Shown here piece after piece: positions 35,579-48,769 of a stretch of 64,000 nucleotides of DNA; the stretch's first letter is position 1; each line of letters opens with the position of its first letter. A program made the position numbers and the translations under genes. The stretch covers positions 36,881,115 to 36,945,114 of the forward strand of contig NC_045138.2 in NCBI RefSeq assembly GCF_008831285.2, read 5' to 3'. This stretch comes from Nymphaea colorata. Its lineage: Eukaryota > Streptophyta > Magnoliopsida > Nymphaeales > Nymphaeaceae. Under the pieces are notes generated by a model. That model searched no databases. It was given only the letters and a program-made list of their open reading frames with translations, and had not been told where the DNA came from.

Positions 35579-38500
35579 AATTTTTATAGGAAAGCAACAA
35601 ACATCTAGTAAATTGGTAAAGTAATGAATATAGCGGCCAAAGAATCTGTATCGGACCCCACCGCCTCAGGAGGCAAGAGGAGTGATTCAATAATGCTTAT
35701 CTAGTTCTGTGTAGAAGACGACAGATTTTGCTTTCCTTTCTGTTCTTTTCCTTTAACCAACTCGAAAGAGATGCCAACGTCTTCAACCAAAAGCACTTAT
35801 CCGATGTCCCCCCATCATGATGCAGTCTTCAAAGAGTAGTTGTTGCTAACAATATAAATATTTCATTATGGCAATCTACCGAACCCCACGCCCACTGTTC
35901 GTTGTTCCATGATTCTGAGTGTGTAAATTAATAATCTAAACATATTGGAAGTTGGAACCAATTTGGGAGCTCTTTTGTTTCATTGTCACAATGGCAATCG
36001 CCGCTATGGATTTACCCCACAAGTTTGATATTGCCACATATTTATTTCCTTCTCTTTCAGATCTGCTTCTGCTTCTTCTCTTTTCGGTTTCAGAAAACGA
36101 CACGGCCAACGTGGTGAATCTCGTCGGTTATTCTGTATGCAAAAGAACATTTTTGCATTTGTTTTTTTTTTTCATTTGTTGGGCTTCTTACAAGTTTTTT
36201 TGCTTTCTAAAATGTTTTTGGGAGAGAAGAGTGCCTAAGCTTTCCAAAGAACTCAGTATACCCGAAATTCTACACGGTTTTCAATAAGGGGGAACTTGGC
36301 TCTGATTACATATTTGTGTTTCATTGGCTTTTTCTATGATCCGGAAGAGAAAACCAAGCAGTGATTTCAAATTTCAACATACTGGGAACTTGGCATTACG
36401 CAGATACTGGTTCTCTGGACATTGCAGAAAAGGTCTGTCTGCTTCGTCCATATTCATAGTTTTTTCCCCTCCTTCAAGGCTTCATCTTTAGTTGTCGTTC
36501 TTATAATAATATCTACCATTATGTCATCGTAACTAAAAAAAAAAACATTGTTGTTTTCATAAATATCTTAAAATGTCTATTAATCATTATTTGTTTCAAA
36601 GTAATCGTCCGACGCCAATGCTTGTAACATTGATACCAAAGTCAGCCATGGGATTGAACAAATCAGCCCACCGACTTTGCATTCCCAAAGAAAATCCACC
36701 GCTTCATCTCTTTAAAATCTAATTTGACAGGAGGTGTTTGACTTGTATGGAAGTTCAAAATTCGAGGGTGCTCGGGCACCAAGGGATCCACATTGGCAAA
36801 TTGGTACGGCTTATAGTGAAAAGTTTCAATGGGAACTAGAAATCTAAGTTTATATGGAGACAAATATACAGTGAATGAGAGAGAGAAAGTGCAGGAGTAA
36901 TGAAGGACTTGACTTAAGCAATGGAGCAGTGCATCAGGATCACATTGGGTATCAAGATTTTCGGGAGAAAGAAATCACAAATGGGTTGAAGATTTCCCAA
37001 GGGCATGCCGAGCAGAAGCTCAGGCAGGTGTGGGCAACTGCCCACACTGGCCCCAAAAAACGTTCATATTAAAACTTCTTGGCAGCTTTTTTCATTCACA
37101 TACACATACATCTGTTTTTCCAAAAAATTAAAATTATATAACTAGTGCAGTTTAGCTAAAATTTTCTAGCTCTACCTTATACCAAGTATGCTTTGAGTAT
37201 CTGAATGCTCAGTTCATTCTTTTTTTTTTTCAAATCATAACCTGCCTATGTAAATGTATTCTGTATCCGTTGAAAGGCATTTGGTAACAACAATACTGTG
37301 TTCTTAGATTATATGTTACTAAAACACATGTATCAAAAACACAATTTTGATTTCAAGGAAAGCATGATTTGGTTGTACAAGTTGTTTACAGTTCCAACAT
37401 AACATAATCATGCTATATTTTATAATAAAAAAACATAATATTTTTAGACTAATGCATTTGAATAACTTAGATTTCAAGAACACAGTCTTTTTATCAAACG
37501 GCTTTTCTTGGAAAAGTGCAACAAAAACTTTGAGGGATAATAACTGTTTATACGGCATCTTAGACAAGATGATCATAGAGACCCAAATATTTGCCGGTAA
37601 ATGCAAAGACTTTATCAAGAACCTCTGGACTAAGGCTGGTACATGAACGCACGGCCCATACTTAGAATATCAAAGTTGATCTTCTTCTTCATAAAAAAGA
37701 TATAATTAGCTCGGATCTCATGAAAGGAAGCCGGTGTCTCCTTTCCCATCGGATACTTTAGAACAGCAGCATTTGCTCGAACAGAGGGATGCAAGATTCA
37801 ATGGAGGCATCATTTTCAATTTGCCAAACTGCAACAATCTTTTGGAACTCATCAAACGTTCAGTGTTTTGGGTAATCGAGAAATTGTGGATTCAATGCAA
37901 ACTATGTTTCATCATCTAAAGTGACGCCGGAAAAACACAACTCTCCGGATAAAATCAACCGCCGTGCACTGAATTATGGTCGACTTGGCCGATCCGGTAA
38001 ATTCACGTTATCAAGTTAAGTTATAGAATGACGATTAAAGGTTAAAAACTATTTACTGTTACATACGCTTTCTGGCGCTATGTTAAAAGCATATGTTTAT
38101 TACATATGTCTAGGAAATTAAATAAAAAAAAAAAACTTGACACATCCAAGTTAAAGAGTTTACTTCTTTGAGTCGCTGAGATGACTTGGGTCATCCAATA
38201 TTAGGTTCCTAGAAAGCCCACCTCTGTCTCTCTCTCTCTCTTTCTCAACACACACACGCAGAGTTGAAATATCTAAGCTGACCATCATGTGCTACATTAT
38301 ATGCTGCTTCCATATGTTAACGTTGACTCGAGCATGATAGTCTGCCATTATTTATTTATTTATATAGTGAAGAACAATCTGATCTGTGAACGTCAGATCT
38401 CAAATCCAAATTTGGTTTTAATACGAAATGTTGAACTTAAATCTCAGTCCTGATATAATTAGATAGAATTGCTTAAATAACTAATCTGGATGAATCAGAG

Positions 38501-38708
38501 GTTAACAATCCACCACGGAAGAAAGAATCAAATTTAGGTAACTAATCATTTGCTAAAGGAGAAGAGGAAAATATCTAGACAGTTACCGAGCTTCTGGCAT
38601 TCAAAATCTAAAATTTTTCTACCAGCATTTTTTCCACCACCAGTAATGTACCTTGAACCAAGAAGACAAAGGCAGATTAAACAAGCTACAGTATTGTTTA
38701 GGAAGATC

Positions 38709-38758
<50 letters not shown>
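38709..38758. repeat. Compound (AT)n(GA)n microsatellite
   Basis: AT units at 38709-38726 directly joined to GA units to 38758, the mirror arrangement of the (CT)n(AT)n tract in the SCAB1 intron. Confidence 0.95.
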
Positions 38759-39726
38759 CTGGAAAAGCTGTTGGCATCTTGCTTTTATAATAATGTGCAT
38801 CTGTACCCACTCTTTATGGTTTGATCTACTTAAAAAGTGTGAATGATGAGATCCCAATCATTTATATGGGTGTGCTCATCCGTACTCTAAATACTTTTAT
38901 GTTAAGCAACGTTTCGCCTTCTAAAGCGTTTTCTTCGGTAGGATAAAGAGCATTCGCATTATTGTTCACAAATCTGAAATTACAGATGCCCATTTCTTCA
39001 TTTTAATAACCAGAAAGGTCGCTTTTGATGGTATACCGTTTACATATTTTACCTTTTCTTATCTCTTTTTTAAGCAAGCGAAACTCAACCAGTTTTAGAA
39101 ACACTTTTTTTGAAATATTTCAAATTTAGAAAAAAGGTTTTTTTATATTCTTTGTTTATTACTTTGAGAGCATCATGATTTTTTGGAAACCATCATGATT
39201 TTCAAACACTTGATGATGGAAGTTTGTACTACGTGCGTTAATTTTTGTCCGATTCATCAGTGAAAAAAGAGGGAAAAACTGCTAAAAAGTTAGAGAAAAT
39301 TGTCCGAGGGATGTTGTCTTTTACAAATCAGTAAAGTTGCAAGTGGTGCATGGACAGATAATAAGTAAACACAAGCCCCAACTACATTTAATATTTCTGA
39401 AACTTAGTCGGGACCCTATATGTCTCACTTTATCTTGAGCATCTTGTTTGTATGTTATGGTTTTTTACCTGCGACGATAAAAAGATCTACGCAAAATGAT
39501 TGTGCGCATTCACATAGCCAAGTTGCCCTCTCATTCCTGAGGGCTGCTTAAATTTTTTTATAATAAATTTATTACCCTCATTGTCCTCCACCTAATAGCT
39601 TTTAACAACCACCAAAGGTTTTTTCTACACACATCTTGTAATTAACAATGAGCAAATTCAAAAGGTTCAAGAGAATTCTTCCTCCCAAGTTGATCGATTC
39701 GTGTATCGCGGACGCGAATTCGGAAC

Positions 39727-39753
39727 CAAGATCCAATTAGTAATTGGATCTTG
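39727..39753. repeat. Perfect 27-bp palindrome
   Basis: Two 13-base arms, CAAGATCCAATTA and TAATTGGATCTTG, separated by a single G. Confidence 0.9.
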
Positions 39754-41829
39754 TTGATACGCGTCGCATCAGAAAGGTGGGCAGACAGGCTCTGTTTGGA
39801 ACATCTAAAATACATTATCCTGATCCAAAACATGGTCAGTCAAACCTCGATCTGTGCTCCTATTGGACCGATGAGGCCCACTTCGGCATAACAGATCCAG
39901 GCCCACTCAGATACTTATTGAATTTTTTCTAAACCCGAAATGATGAAATGGAGTTGGGCCTACCAATCTTGGCTCATCGCGGGGCTTCCACAAGATGGCT
40001 GCCTTTGTTCAAACAAGCAATTGAGTAGAGGCTCGGGTCCTACCCATCTTGGCCCATCTGCTGCAATCTTATTCTTATTTAAAACTTCCTCAGCAACAAC
40101 CTTATTTAAAAGGTGGCCGAATTGAGCTTGCAATTGTCTTCTAGTCCTTGAGGCTCCATTGCATTTTAACTCCGCAATTTTCTTTTCTTTTTTCTTCATT
40201 CAAACCCCAAGTTATGTATATATATATATATATATATATTTTACAAAAATATTTTTTAAAGAAAATTCAGTGAAATGCTATGTAAAATGTTTTAAAATAA
40301 TAAAGAAAGGACAAGAAATTAGCTGGTTTGATCCTTTTTGAGTTTTTTTTTTGGGTAATCTAGTTCTTTTTTATTCTATAAATAAAGTTTTGTTCATTGA
40401 GCATAGCTTTGGATGGGGTACTGAGTTGATGATAAGTTGTCTCCTCAATAGGTTTTAGTCTTAGACATTGAGGGCAAGCAAAAAAGGGAGAGGCGGTGAG
40501 ATTATTCCTCTTCCTCACCCAAAATATAAGTTCTTAATGATTTAAAAGTCGTTGAACATTGCCCCTGCATAAATGCAACTGACATCGCTTTCAGCCAAAT
40601 TGAGGTACTTCTCAAATCTAATCAATTCAATTTGTAAATGGATTCTTATAGGCATGAGACTCTTCAAGAATCATTTTGAATGTTAATCTTCCCTATATAT
40701 ATATATATATTATACACTCTAGCTTTTCAAAGTGAAGGGTTTGAGTCATGACTGGAAAAGACCCAAGATAACTTGACATAATTTTGAAAATTCTGATATC
40801 TTTTTTCATGACCAAATTGGATCGAGCTCGGTGCTGTATAAGATTCTCTAAAGCCGAAAGGTTTTGTACGTCTCTTCTTTTGGGTCTCATCGAATCCCAT
40901 ACTCATTTCACTTCATAGTCGAATACGATACACGTAAATTGATTTCATCGGCATTCACGCCCTTCCTCTCCAACTTAAAACCTTCCCTCACTTTAATATA
41001 CTAAATGTTCATGCAAATTTTTATTTTTATTTTCTGAAAAACGTCCCAACACCCCCTAGAAAAAAAAAAATGAAAAAAATACAGAAAACCGGGTCGGCGG
41101 CAACGGTTGCAAAAAGAGAGAGAGAGAAAAAAAAAAAAGGCATAAATGACTTGTCCGAGGACATATACGGTATCCAAGATGAACTGAACGTCCCTCTTTT
41201 TTTTTTTTTTTTTAAAGTAAAAGAAAATTAAATACTACAATAAATGTCAATAAAAGAAGGCATATTTTTCCCCTTCCTCCATCTAACTCCTCGGATCTCT
41301 CGCACTCCCCACATTTATTTATGGCAACGAAAAATTTTGAAGCTAAACAACAAAAAATTCCCCAATCAAACAAATAATAAATGAATTATAAAAGCAGACT
41401 CATCTCGAGGAAGATGTTGTGTCTAGTTATTAACTTCCGAAATGACTCTTTTACCCCTAGTCGACTTCAGTTAAGGTTTAACTGATAAATTTTTTTACCG
41501 AAAATGTCATCACCGAAGCCAGGTGGACTTCTTTGCCGGTTCGGATCCAGGAACGAGGACTTGAAAACCCGGTATCGGTTAGAGTCGAACTGACATCAGA
41601 CAGAACCCATCGGATCCGAAACCGAAAGGCTTAACTAAAGACAAAAAGGGGCAATGTAGTCAGACCACAAACCCCCAAAAGGACAGAATCTGCCATTCTG
41701 GAAAGCCGGAGGGGTTTCTGGTAAATTCGGGAGGCACACCAGATCCCCCCCCTCCCCCATCTACGCACAAAAACAGACTTTCGCCGGATCTGCTCTCCTT
41801 CGGCTTCCCCCCTCACTTCCGGCTCTGAA

Positions 41830-41895
41830 ATGGAGTGCCGCCACTACCTCCGCCACGAGCGCCACCACCAGCACCGCCACCTGCGCCACCGTTAG
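41830..41895 (+). CDS. His/Arg-rich upstream ORF in the MYBC1 leader (21 aa)
   Basis: ATG at 41830 opens a 21-codon frame ending TAG at 41893-41895, 73 bases before the main start codon. The peptide begins [11 protein letters not shown] and consists largely of His and Arg, from a GC-rich CGCCAC repeat-like stretch. It lies in the probable 5' UTR and would be expected to reduce translation of the main frame. Composition may simply reflect the repeat. Confidence 0.4.
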   Translation: MECRHYLRHERHHQHRHLRHR

Positions 41896-41968
41896 GATAG
41901 AGTTTGAGACGGAGCGGAGTCCGGTGAGTCCATTTCTTAAGTCGCAAGCGAGACACGAGCCTGCACTC

Positions 41969-42838
41969 ATGAGGGACGACGCCTCCTGGTTCGCCCACTG
42001 GGAGGAGGAGCTTCCCTCCCCGGACGAGCTCATGCCCCTGTCCCAAACCCTAATCACTCCCGACCTCGCCGCCGCCTTCGACATCTCTTCCTCCGCCACC
42101 ACGACCGCGACGACCACCACCACCTCCCCGCCGCCGCCACAGCCGCTTCCGGTGTCGGCTCCTTCGCCCCAGCCGGGGGACGACTTCGACTCGTCGGGTG
42201 GAGCCGACGAGCCCGCTCGCACTCTGAAGCGACCGCGCCTCGTGTGGACTCCCCAGCTGCACAAGAGATTCGTCGACGCCGTCGGCCATTTGGGCATCAA
42301 GAACGCCGTGCCGAAGACCATCATGCAGCTGATGAACGTCGACGGCCTCACCAGGGAGAACGTCGCCAGCCATCTCCAAAAGTACCGCCTCTACCTGAAG
42401 AGGATGCAGGGGTTGTCAGGAGGGGACGGCGGATGCGGAGGCGGCGGCCCACCCGCCGGACCGCCGTCCTCCTGCGATCACCTCTTCTCCTCTACCCCGA
42501 TTCCGCCTCACCACCATTTTGAGAACCACCACCTTGTCTCCTTCATGTCTATGCAGCCGCCTGCCGCCGCCACTGCCCACCATCACCACTTCATGGGAGG
42601 GCCGCTTCCCCCTCCGCCGCCTCCCCCGTCTGGCGCGTTTCCGGCGGGGTTCGATCATAGGTACTTGGCTCGACATCAGGCTGTACACCGGATGGTACCA
42701 CAGGGTGCGGCGGCTGCGATGATGATGGGGAAGGCGAGGGACTTCGGGGGCATGGTGGACGAATTGGGCTCGGATTCGACGGCGACAGGGACGGCCGGGA
42801 GAAAAGTTCTGACTTTATTTCCGACAGGAGATGACTGA
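41969..42838 (+). CDS. MYBC1: GARP/MYB-like transcription factor, MYBC1 type
   Basis: One uninterrupted frame of 289 residues. N-terminus [20 protein letters not shown] followed by [14 protein letters not shown] is characteristic of the MYBC1/LUX-related subgroup. A Thr/Pro-rich linker leads to a single GARP (B-motif) DNA-binding domain at about 88-146, with [19 protein letters not shown] and the closing [13 protein letters not shown]. The C-terminal half is Gly/Pro/His-rich and ends LTLFPTGDD, like the LKLFPAG end of Arabidopsis MYBC1. MYBC1 acts as a negative regulator of freezing tolerance in Arabidopsis; the related LUX and BOA are clock factors. The start was chosen at the conserved MRDD; an upstream in-frame stretch has only a GTG. 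MYBC1-like is the best fit, but a LUX-side paralog cannot be fully excluded. Confidence 0.86.
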   Translation: MRDDASWFAHWEEELPSPDELMPLSQTLITPDLAAAFDISSSATTTATTTTTSPPPPQPLPVSAPSPQPGDDFDSSGGADEPARTLKRPRLVWTPQLHKRFVDAVGHLGIKNAVPKTIMQLMNVDGLTRENVASHLQKYRLYLKRMQGLSGGDGGCGGGGPPAGPPSSCDHLFSSTPIPPHHHFENHHLVSFMSMQPPAAATAHHHHFMGGPLPPPPPPPSGAFPAGFDHRYLARHQAVHRMVPQGAAAAMMMGKARDFGGMVDELGSDSTATGTAGRKVLTLFPTGDD

Positions 42839-45800
42839 ACGATGTCCGGACGACCATGAGGTCGTGTTGGTAGCTCGGTTTGTCGATCCGTAGTGTAAAT
42901 TGAGTTCTGGCTTTTCTGGTTTCTTCTTCCTTTTCTTTTCTTCCTCTGAATCGGAGAAGGGAGGGAGTCGGGTGGTGATGGTCCGAGAGGAATTCTATTG
43001 GAGATTGAATTCTGAGAATTGGGAATTGATGATTGATAGCAAATTAAGTTGGGTTTTTCCATTTGGACATCAGGGGATTGATGAACAAAGCTGACAGCAT
43101 TTGGTTTTCTGTTTGGGAAATTGGAAGTTGATGGTCAGGGTGAAAGTGAGTCGGACTCCGATTCATGATTTTTTTTTCCCTCTTATTACTGTTGTTGTTG
43201 TTGTTGTTGATAGTGTCGTCTATCCCTGTGTGGGTGGCCTTGAAAGAAATCAGTTGTTCTTAATCTTTCTCAGATTAGCTCACTCTTGTTCTCTCTCATT
43301 TCCTTGTTTCTAATTGGATTTTGTCATCTTTCACTATATACTTGTCGAGTTTAGCACTAAGCAAGTTTTTCTGTCCAACTGAAACCTGGTTATCTTCGAC
43401 CTTATTCTTTATCATGAGCTCAAGGAATGGAAGTTGAGTAGTTGACTGAATGCCGATTTTTTTTTTCTCAAAAGTAGTTGAAACAGAACTTAGTGTTGTT
43501 GCGTAAATTTGAGAAAAGCCTATATTTTTGCTGAATGTTGCTTTCATAATTGTGCTGGTTTTGGTTATTCCCTTGGCATTCTGAATGCGGTGCTCATGTG
43601 AATCTTCTTTTCTGTCTATGCTATTTGCTCACGCCATGTCTGGTATAGTTTCCTTTTCCTGTTCTTTTTTTAGTGATATCATAAATGCTTTTCCTTTTGG
43701 CTGCTTTTCATGTTTCCTTGATTTTAAAACATATGAATGATCTGTTGTGGAGAAGAGAACTGAAAAATCTTAGCTAATGACGCACAGCCAAGCGCATTTT
43801 CTGAGGATAGTTGGTAACGTCACATATGGCCTTGTTTCGCTGATCTTTTTTTATTTAGTCACGTAACAAATTACGGTGCAGTAAAATATCTAGAATTGAA
43901 GATTATTTATGCCTGTCGGCTGATTTGTTGACAACTGTTGCACACATGGATTACTAACGTCTACTACTGTGTGCAAGGTTTCTGATACGTGCCTGTCTAG
44001 TCTTGGTTTTCTGGGCAGCTACAGTGCCCGCAGCTTGCGTCCTACCAGTTTCTGAGTGCTTGTAGGCTTGCAACCTTGTTCCTTTGAATTGCAAAGACTT
44101 TGTCAGTTTGACAAGACTGGTGGAAGAATATGATGAATGTCTTTCGTGACCATTTGCTTTCAAAACTGATGATTCTTGTCTGCGGGGTACTTAGATGATG
44201 TTTGATGGTACACATATAAATTTAGCGGGTTATCTTATACTTTAATGCATGAGATTCTTGTTCTGAAGTTTGTAGAATTCTAGAGTTGCTCTTGCATAAA
44301 TTTTAACTGTTGCAGATTGAGTTGCCAAGTTCATCAGCAGGTGTTCTACTTCCGTTTTTAATCCTTTAGTGTGTGTATGTGTCATCTTTCCTTCCTTGAG
44401 TTTTCTCAAGTAGCTTTTGAGCCAGTTGTGCCTCTAGATGAAAACTGAAGGTGAATCTTTAGATGGAATTGAGGATGAAAAGCTGGAAGTTTCCCATTCA
44501 GTTTGCTAGTTGTGAATTTGTTGATCCTATTCCAATGGCTTGTGAAAGATGCTGTCCTAGAAGCTTCTGATGTGTACTAGTTTAACTTTGAAGATGATAG
44601 AATGGGGGACACACAAAGGATAGTGGATGTGGTTAAGCATAAATTGGTGGAATAAACTCTATTTTCTTACTGAATAACTTTCCGGCACTAAAAAATGCAT
44701 AAAAGTTGATGTAGGGGGGAACAATCGTGGTGCACTATGCCATCCTATTTGGATGAATCTGTGACAAGTGCTAGTAAAGGCAGTGTGACAGTGGCTTTTC
44801 TTTGGTCTTGGTGGTGGAGCAAGTGGAGTCATCTGCTTTTGCATAGCCAACTGCTTAAATCTGGAAAAAGAGTGAGCAAAGTTCTGCTTTCAGTGAATCT
44901 AAAGCTGCACTTTTGTTAATGTGGTTGCGCTTGGATATGTGGAAATTGTCGCCATGTTGAAATGTGAAATATTTCTGACCTTTAGATTGTGAAAATAGAA
45001 AGGCGGAGGTGGTTGGTTGCAGGCTACAGATCTGCTACTGCCAAATTGGGCCTGAAATTTGGACATTCACAACGGGCTACTTATTTAGTGGACCGGCATT
45101 CTTCATTTAAGATTTCTAACTTGTGCAGTTAATGCCTGCTCCTAAATTTCAATGGAAATTTCTTCAAGGATTTGTATTTGTGATCTCTTGTATGCATACT
45201 GTCTTTCTCTTGTGGACCTGCAATCATTTTCCCTTGTGTTTTCCATGTTTATAGTCCTGTCTGTATTCTTCTGCTAGTTTTTCAGTTGTTTCTGAATATG
45301 AAGCCCGTGTCCATTAGTGATTCCATAACGTCTTTCGTGTGTTCTTTCTTTATTCTGTGAACTGATGGAAATGTTTCCATTCCCTCGTTGACTAGCGAGC
45401 CAGCATCAACGCAACCTTGTTCTATCTTTATTTTTCGATTTAGTCGTGTAGGATTGATTTATGGACCATGGCTTTCACTGAATTTGCAATTTTGCAGTAT
45501 GTTTCTTGTTATTATCATCTCTAATTCTTACAATGAATGGTTCTTGTTATTATCATCTCTAATTCTTACAGTGAAGTGTTGAATCACTGCATGGCTTTTA
45601 TCTCGTCTTAAATAAGCAAATCTGCCTGATTTTTGGCTTAAACAATCTTGTTATTGGTCAGCCCAAATGCCCTAGGAGCAATGCTTGGGTTATCATTTTT
45701 GAAGAAATTCATTGTGCAAAACCAGAAAAACTTAATAAGCCAAATTTGTGATTACCCAAGTCGTTTCTGATGGTACCAGGGTCGATCACCGTCTGAACTG

Positions 45801-48769
45801 ATACAAAGAGAGCGAGAGAGAGAGAGGTGACGTCGCTTGCTCGTTTAAAAAAAAAAAAAAAAAAAGAATTCCAAGATCAATTTGCCCAACCATCCTCGCT
45901 TGTGCAAGGGTACAACACTTTTTATTTTTTTTGGCGTTTCCTACTTTTTTTTTTCACTGAAAATTCCGGGGCACCACCTAGTCGGGCACGTGGAAGTACT
46001 TGAACGGTTGTTCGGGCCTTTACATCCAAAAGCAGTCCACAAGTCGCCGTCTGAAAGCTTGAAAAGTAAATTCATTTTGTTAAGGTGGGCAGCAGTTTCC
46101 TTAGGAAATTTGAAGTTGTTTGGTAGGTCCCCTCGTGGAAGAAGCCGCATCTGTCCTTTTCTTCTCTTTAACAAATGCCTCTGTCCACGTCTTGTGAAGG
46201 AAAGTAGTGATCATGTTGCACTCAATGCAAGCTCCTTACTCAGCAGTTGCATGTTTCTTTAGGCCATTAAAGCTAAGGTGAATAATTCCTCTAAATCCCC
46301 AAACAGTCTCAGCGAGAGAGAGAGAGAGAGAGCAGACATTCTTGGAAGAAGCAGAAGTTCTGGATTTTCTGGGAGTACAGGAACTCCATTGCCGGTAAGA
46401 CAGTATCTTCTGGGTCAGGTGGGTTGATCCTCTAAGCTTCATGGGTGTTGATGTATCGATGACATGAAAGGTTGTGCTTGTTTCCAAGTACAAGATTTTT
46501 CTACAATGGCATCTGATTCCGCCCCCATCTTTTTGTTCTGTAGCACAGAAAGACGTCTGTCAGAAGCAAAGGCCGGAGGATGAAATCACTCATTGAGCTA
46601 GCACATATTCCACTCCTTTTTCCTCATCCACACAAATCTAGACTCTGAATCACCGAACCCAACAGTTGGTGATGATGATCTGACTTCGTGGGAATCAGCA
46701 CTGTGCATGTCGTCATTCTCAGACTCTGAGATTCATGAACGTCTCCGTAGAAACCGACACTCCTAACATACATATACAGAGTGTGCATTCAATGATGCAT
46801 CAAATTTTGACATAAGCAGCCATTACGCTTTTCCCGGCGATCTACCGCGCATCTCTAAATATTCCGTTCCGTTCCCGCGCGATCTGCGTATTGCTCGACT
46901 GCTTTATATAGTTGGTTTTGGATTGAACTATACGGTCAACAGAGAAGCTAGTTGATCTTGGTAGTGTTTGACGCTTACATGGTCACTTGCAGAGTGATGG
47001 CACACCCCAGAAGATAAATAAGTAAATTCTTCGGTAAGTGAGAGGATTATGACCCATCGTTGCCATGAAAATACATAAGCATGTCTCAGTGCCTGCTTGG
47101 GAGATAAGCTACATCTACGGATATGGCTGTATATATTTAAAATATCAACATAAAGTTTTTGAAGGCATAGGTCGATGCATATTGCCGTCCAATGCAAGAC
47201 AGAACCATAACGTCGGTCCCCCCTTGCTTTTAACCTACAAAAAAAGTTACACGCTGCCCAAGTAGGGGATTTTAACATTTTCTAAACATAAAAGGGTATT
47301 TGCATTTTAAAATCAATTTTTTTCAGGTGCACTTGCTTTGAGTTTATTCTTCCTAGCATCATATATATATATATATCTACCGTTCATATCTGTGTGCGTG
47401 GGTGCACGCACCCGCGCATATACAGGAGCTTAATTTTGTCCGACCTCAAGTCACGTGAAGAGGCCCACGGCGTTTCCGGACGAGGTCGTTCAGGTTCCTT
47501 GTCCTGTATCGGAACCCTCCGAATGGGATCGTTTGATTCAGAGACGTCCGGACCACAACGTCGTTGTTTTATGTGTCAGTTTCGTTTCTGGTGGGTGGAC
47601 CATTTACCGAGTCAATACCTAATTTTTTCGCTAGCTTTATTAAGGCTGTTGTTCCTACAATATATTAATTAATAAAAAAAAAATCGACGGAATTCCCTCA
47701 AAACAGAAGGGCATCAATAATTCTGAAAACAACGAAAAAAGTAACATCTTTTATTTTAGTTCCTAAAAAACACGCCAAGGGAAAGTGGATTCCAACAACT
47801 TCGAAAATAAAAATTGAGACAAACAGTCTCAGTCCTTGCTTTTTCTTAGTTAAGGTTGTTGTTTGAATACCTCTGCTTTAGTATTATGATATTAGATAGC
47901 AGTGGCGAAGCGACATATTGCGCTCTCAAAACTTACTCATTTCTATATTAAGATCTTCAAATATTTGCTTTTTTAAATGTACGATCTCACACTCTTTCTA
48001 CTGTCCCATTTTAAATTCATGGCTTTTAATAAATAGTAGATCTTCAGCTTGTTTAAATTAAAGATATCTCCAAATACACTTTTTTTTTATTCAGTTTGGA
48101 ATCAAACTCAACTTAAAAGTTTGTCAATGAGTACCCTTTATGCCATTTTTTCAATTTAAAGTCAGTCCCTCGCTCTAATGATCATACATTTTTTTTTTTT
48201 CATATTGTAACAAACTAAAATGAAGATTTTGAAATGTAGAAACGGATTCTCTGCCATTTGAGAGACATCTTAATATCTTAGATCACAAATGCACTTCTCA
48301 AATCTAGTATGGACCAATGAAAAATATTTCAAACAAATTTCTCGCTTTTTTACTGTAAATTTCATTTTGATTTTTAGATGTTGGAATTTTTTTAATATGT
48401 CATTTTCTGAAAAGAAAAAAAAAAGTGCGTGATAGAAAGAAAAACCGTGTGTTTTTTTGAATAACATAGATGTAGTTGCGTTCTACGGACAAGCAAGGAA
48501 GCGGGTCCCTTCAAAATCCAGCAAAAGAAGAAAAGTCAAGTCCTCAAGGTTGGGTCCCACAACATTGAAAGGTTTCCGTACCCTTTCTCCAGAAGCGTCT
48601 TTCCTCCCTGCCCCTTCCTACCCGTCGGGAGAAAGAGCAGGAACAGAGAAGGAACGACGGCGACACAGGAGTCGGAAGAGGAGACAAATAGGAGGGGTCG
48701 TTGCAGAGAGAAGAACGATTGAAGAGTTGGGGCTTTTTCCAGACTTCTGGAGAACGCCCACGCGCTCTC
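42839..48769. other. MYBC1 3' UTR and intergenic region before the bZIP gene
   Basis: T-rich DNA without recognisable exons. Holds a (TTG)n run near 43190-43208, a 38-bp tandem pair at 45503-45574, an A19 run at 45847-45865 next to a GA-rich stretch, (GA)n near 46314-46333 and (AT)n near 47359-47377. A 126-codon open frame at 45882-46262 has no known relatives. From about 48550 the sequence becomes GC- and GA-rich and contains no ATG before 48770, suitable for the bZIP leader. Confidence 0.5.
45503..45574. repeat. 38-bp tandem duplication
   Basis: TTCTTGTTATTATCATCTCT followed by AATTCTTACA occurs at 45503 and again at 45541, differing by one base near the end. Confidence 0.9.

Larger units (their letters stand above)
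35579..41829. other. Intergenic region, no gene recognised
   Basis: Over 6 kb of AT-rich DNA with short unassigned open frames. The longest, 35952-36287, is Leu/Phe-rich and matches nothing I know. Contents: an (AT)n(GA)n tract at 38709-38758, a 27-bp perfect palindrome at 39727-39753, (AT)n at about 40215-40239 and 40695-40709, and a T-run near 41195-41213. The last 250 bases become GC- and pyrimidine-rich, as expected for the MYBC1 promoter and leader. Confidence 0.5.

Noticed and set aside
35952-36287. 111-codon Leu/Phe-rich open frame
   Set aside because: T-rich DNA gives hydrophobic translations by chance; no family resemblance.
38568-38576. AAAATATCT evening-element word upstream of MYBC1 (also at 43883-43891)
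   Set aside because: One copy is 3.4 kb upstream and the other downstream of the gene; a 9-base AT-rich word is expected by chance in this DNA.
45882-46262. 126-codon open frame after the A19 run
   Set aside because: No known family, begins right after low-complexity DNA; treated as chance.
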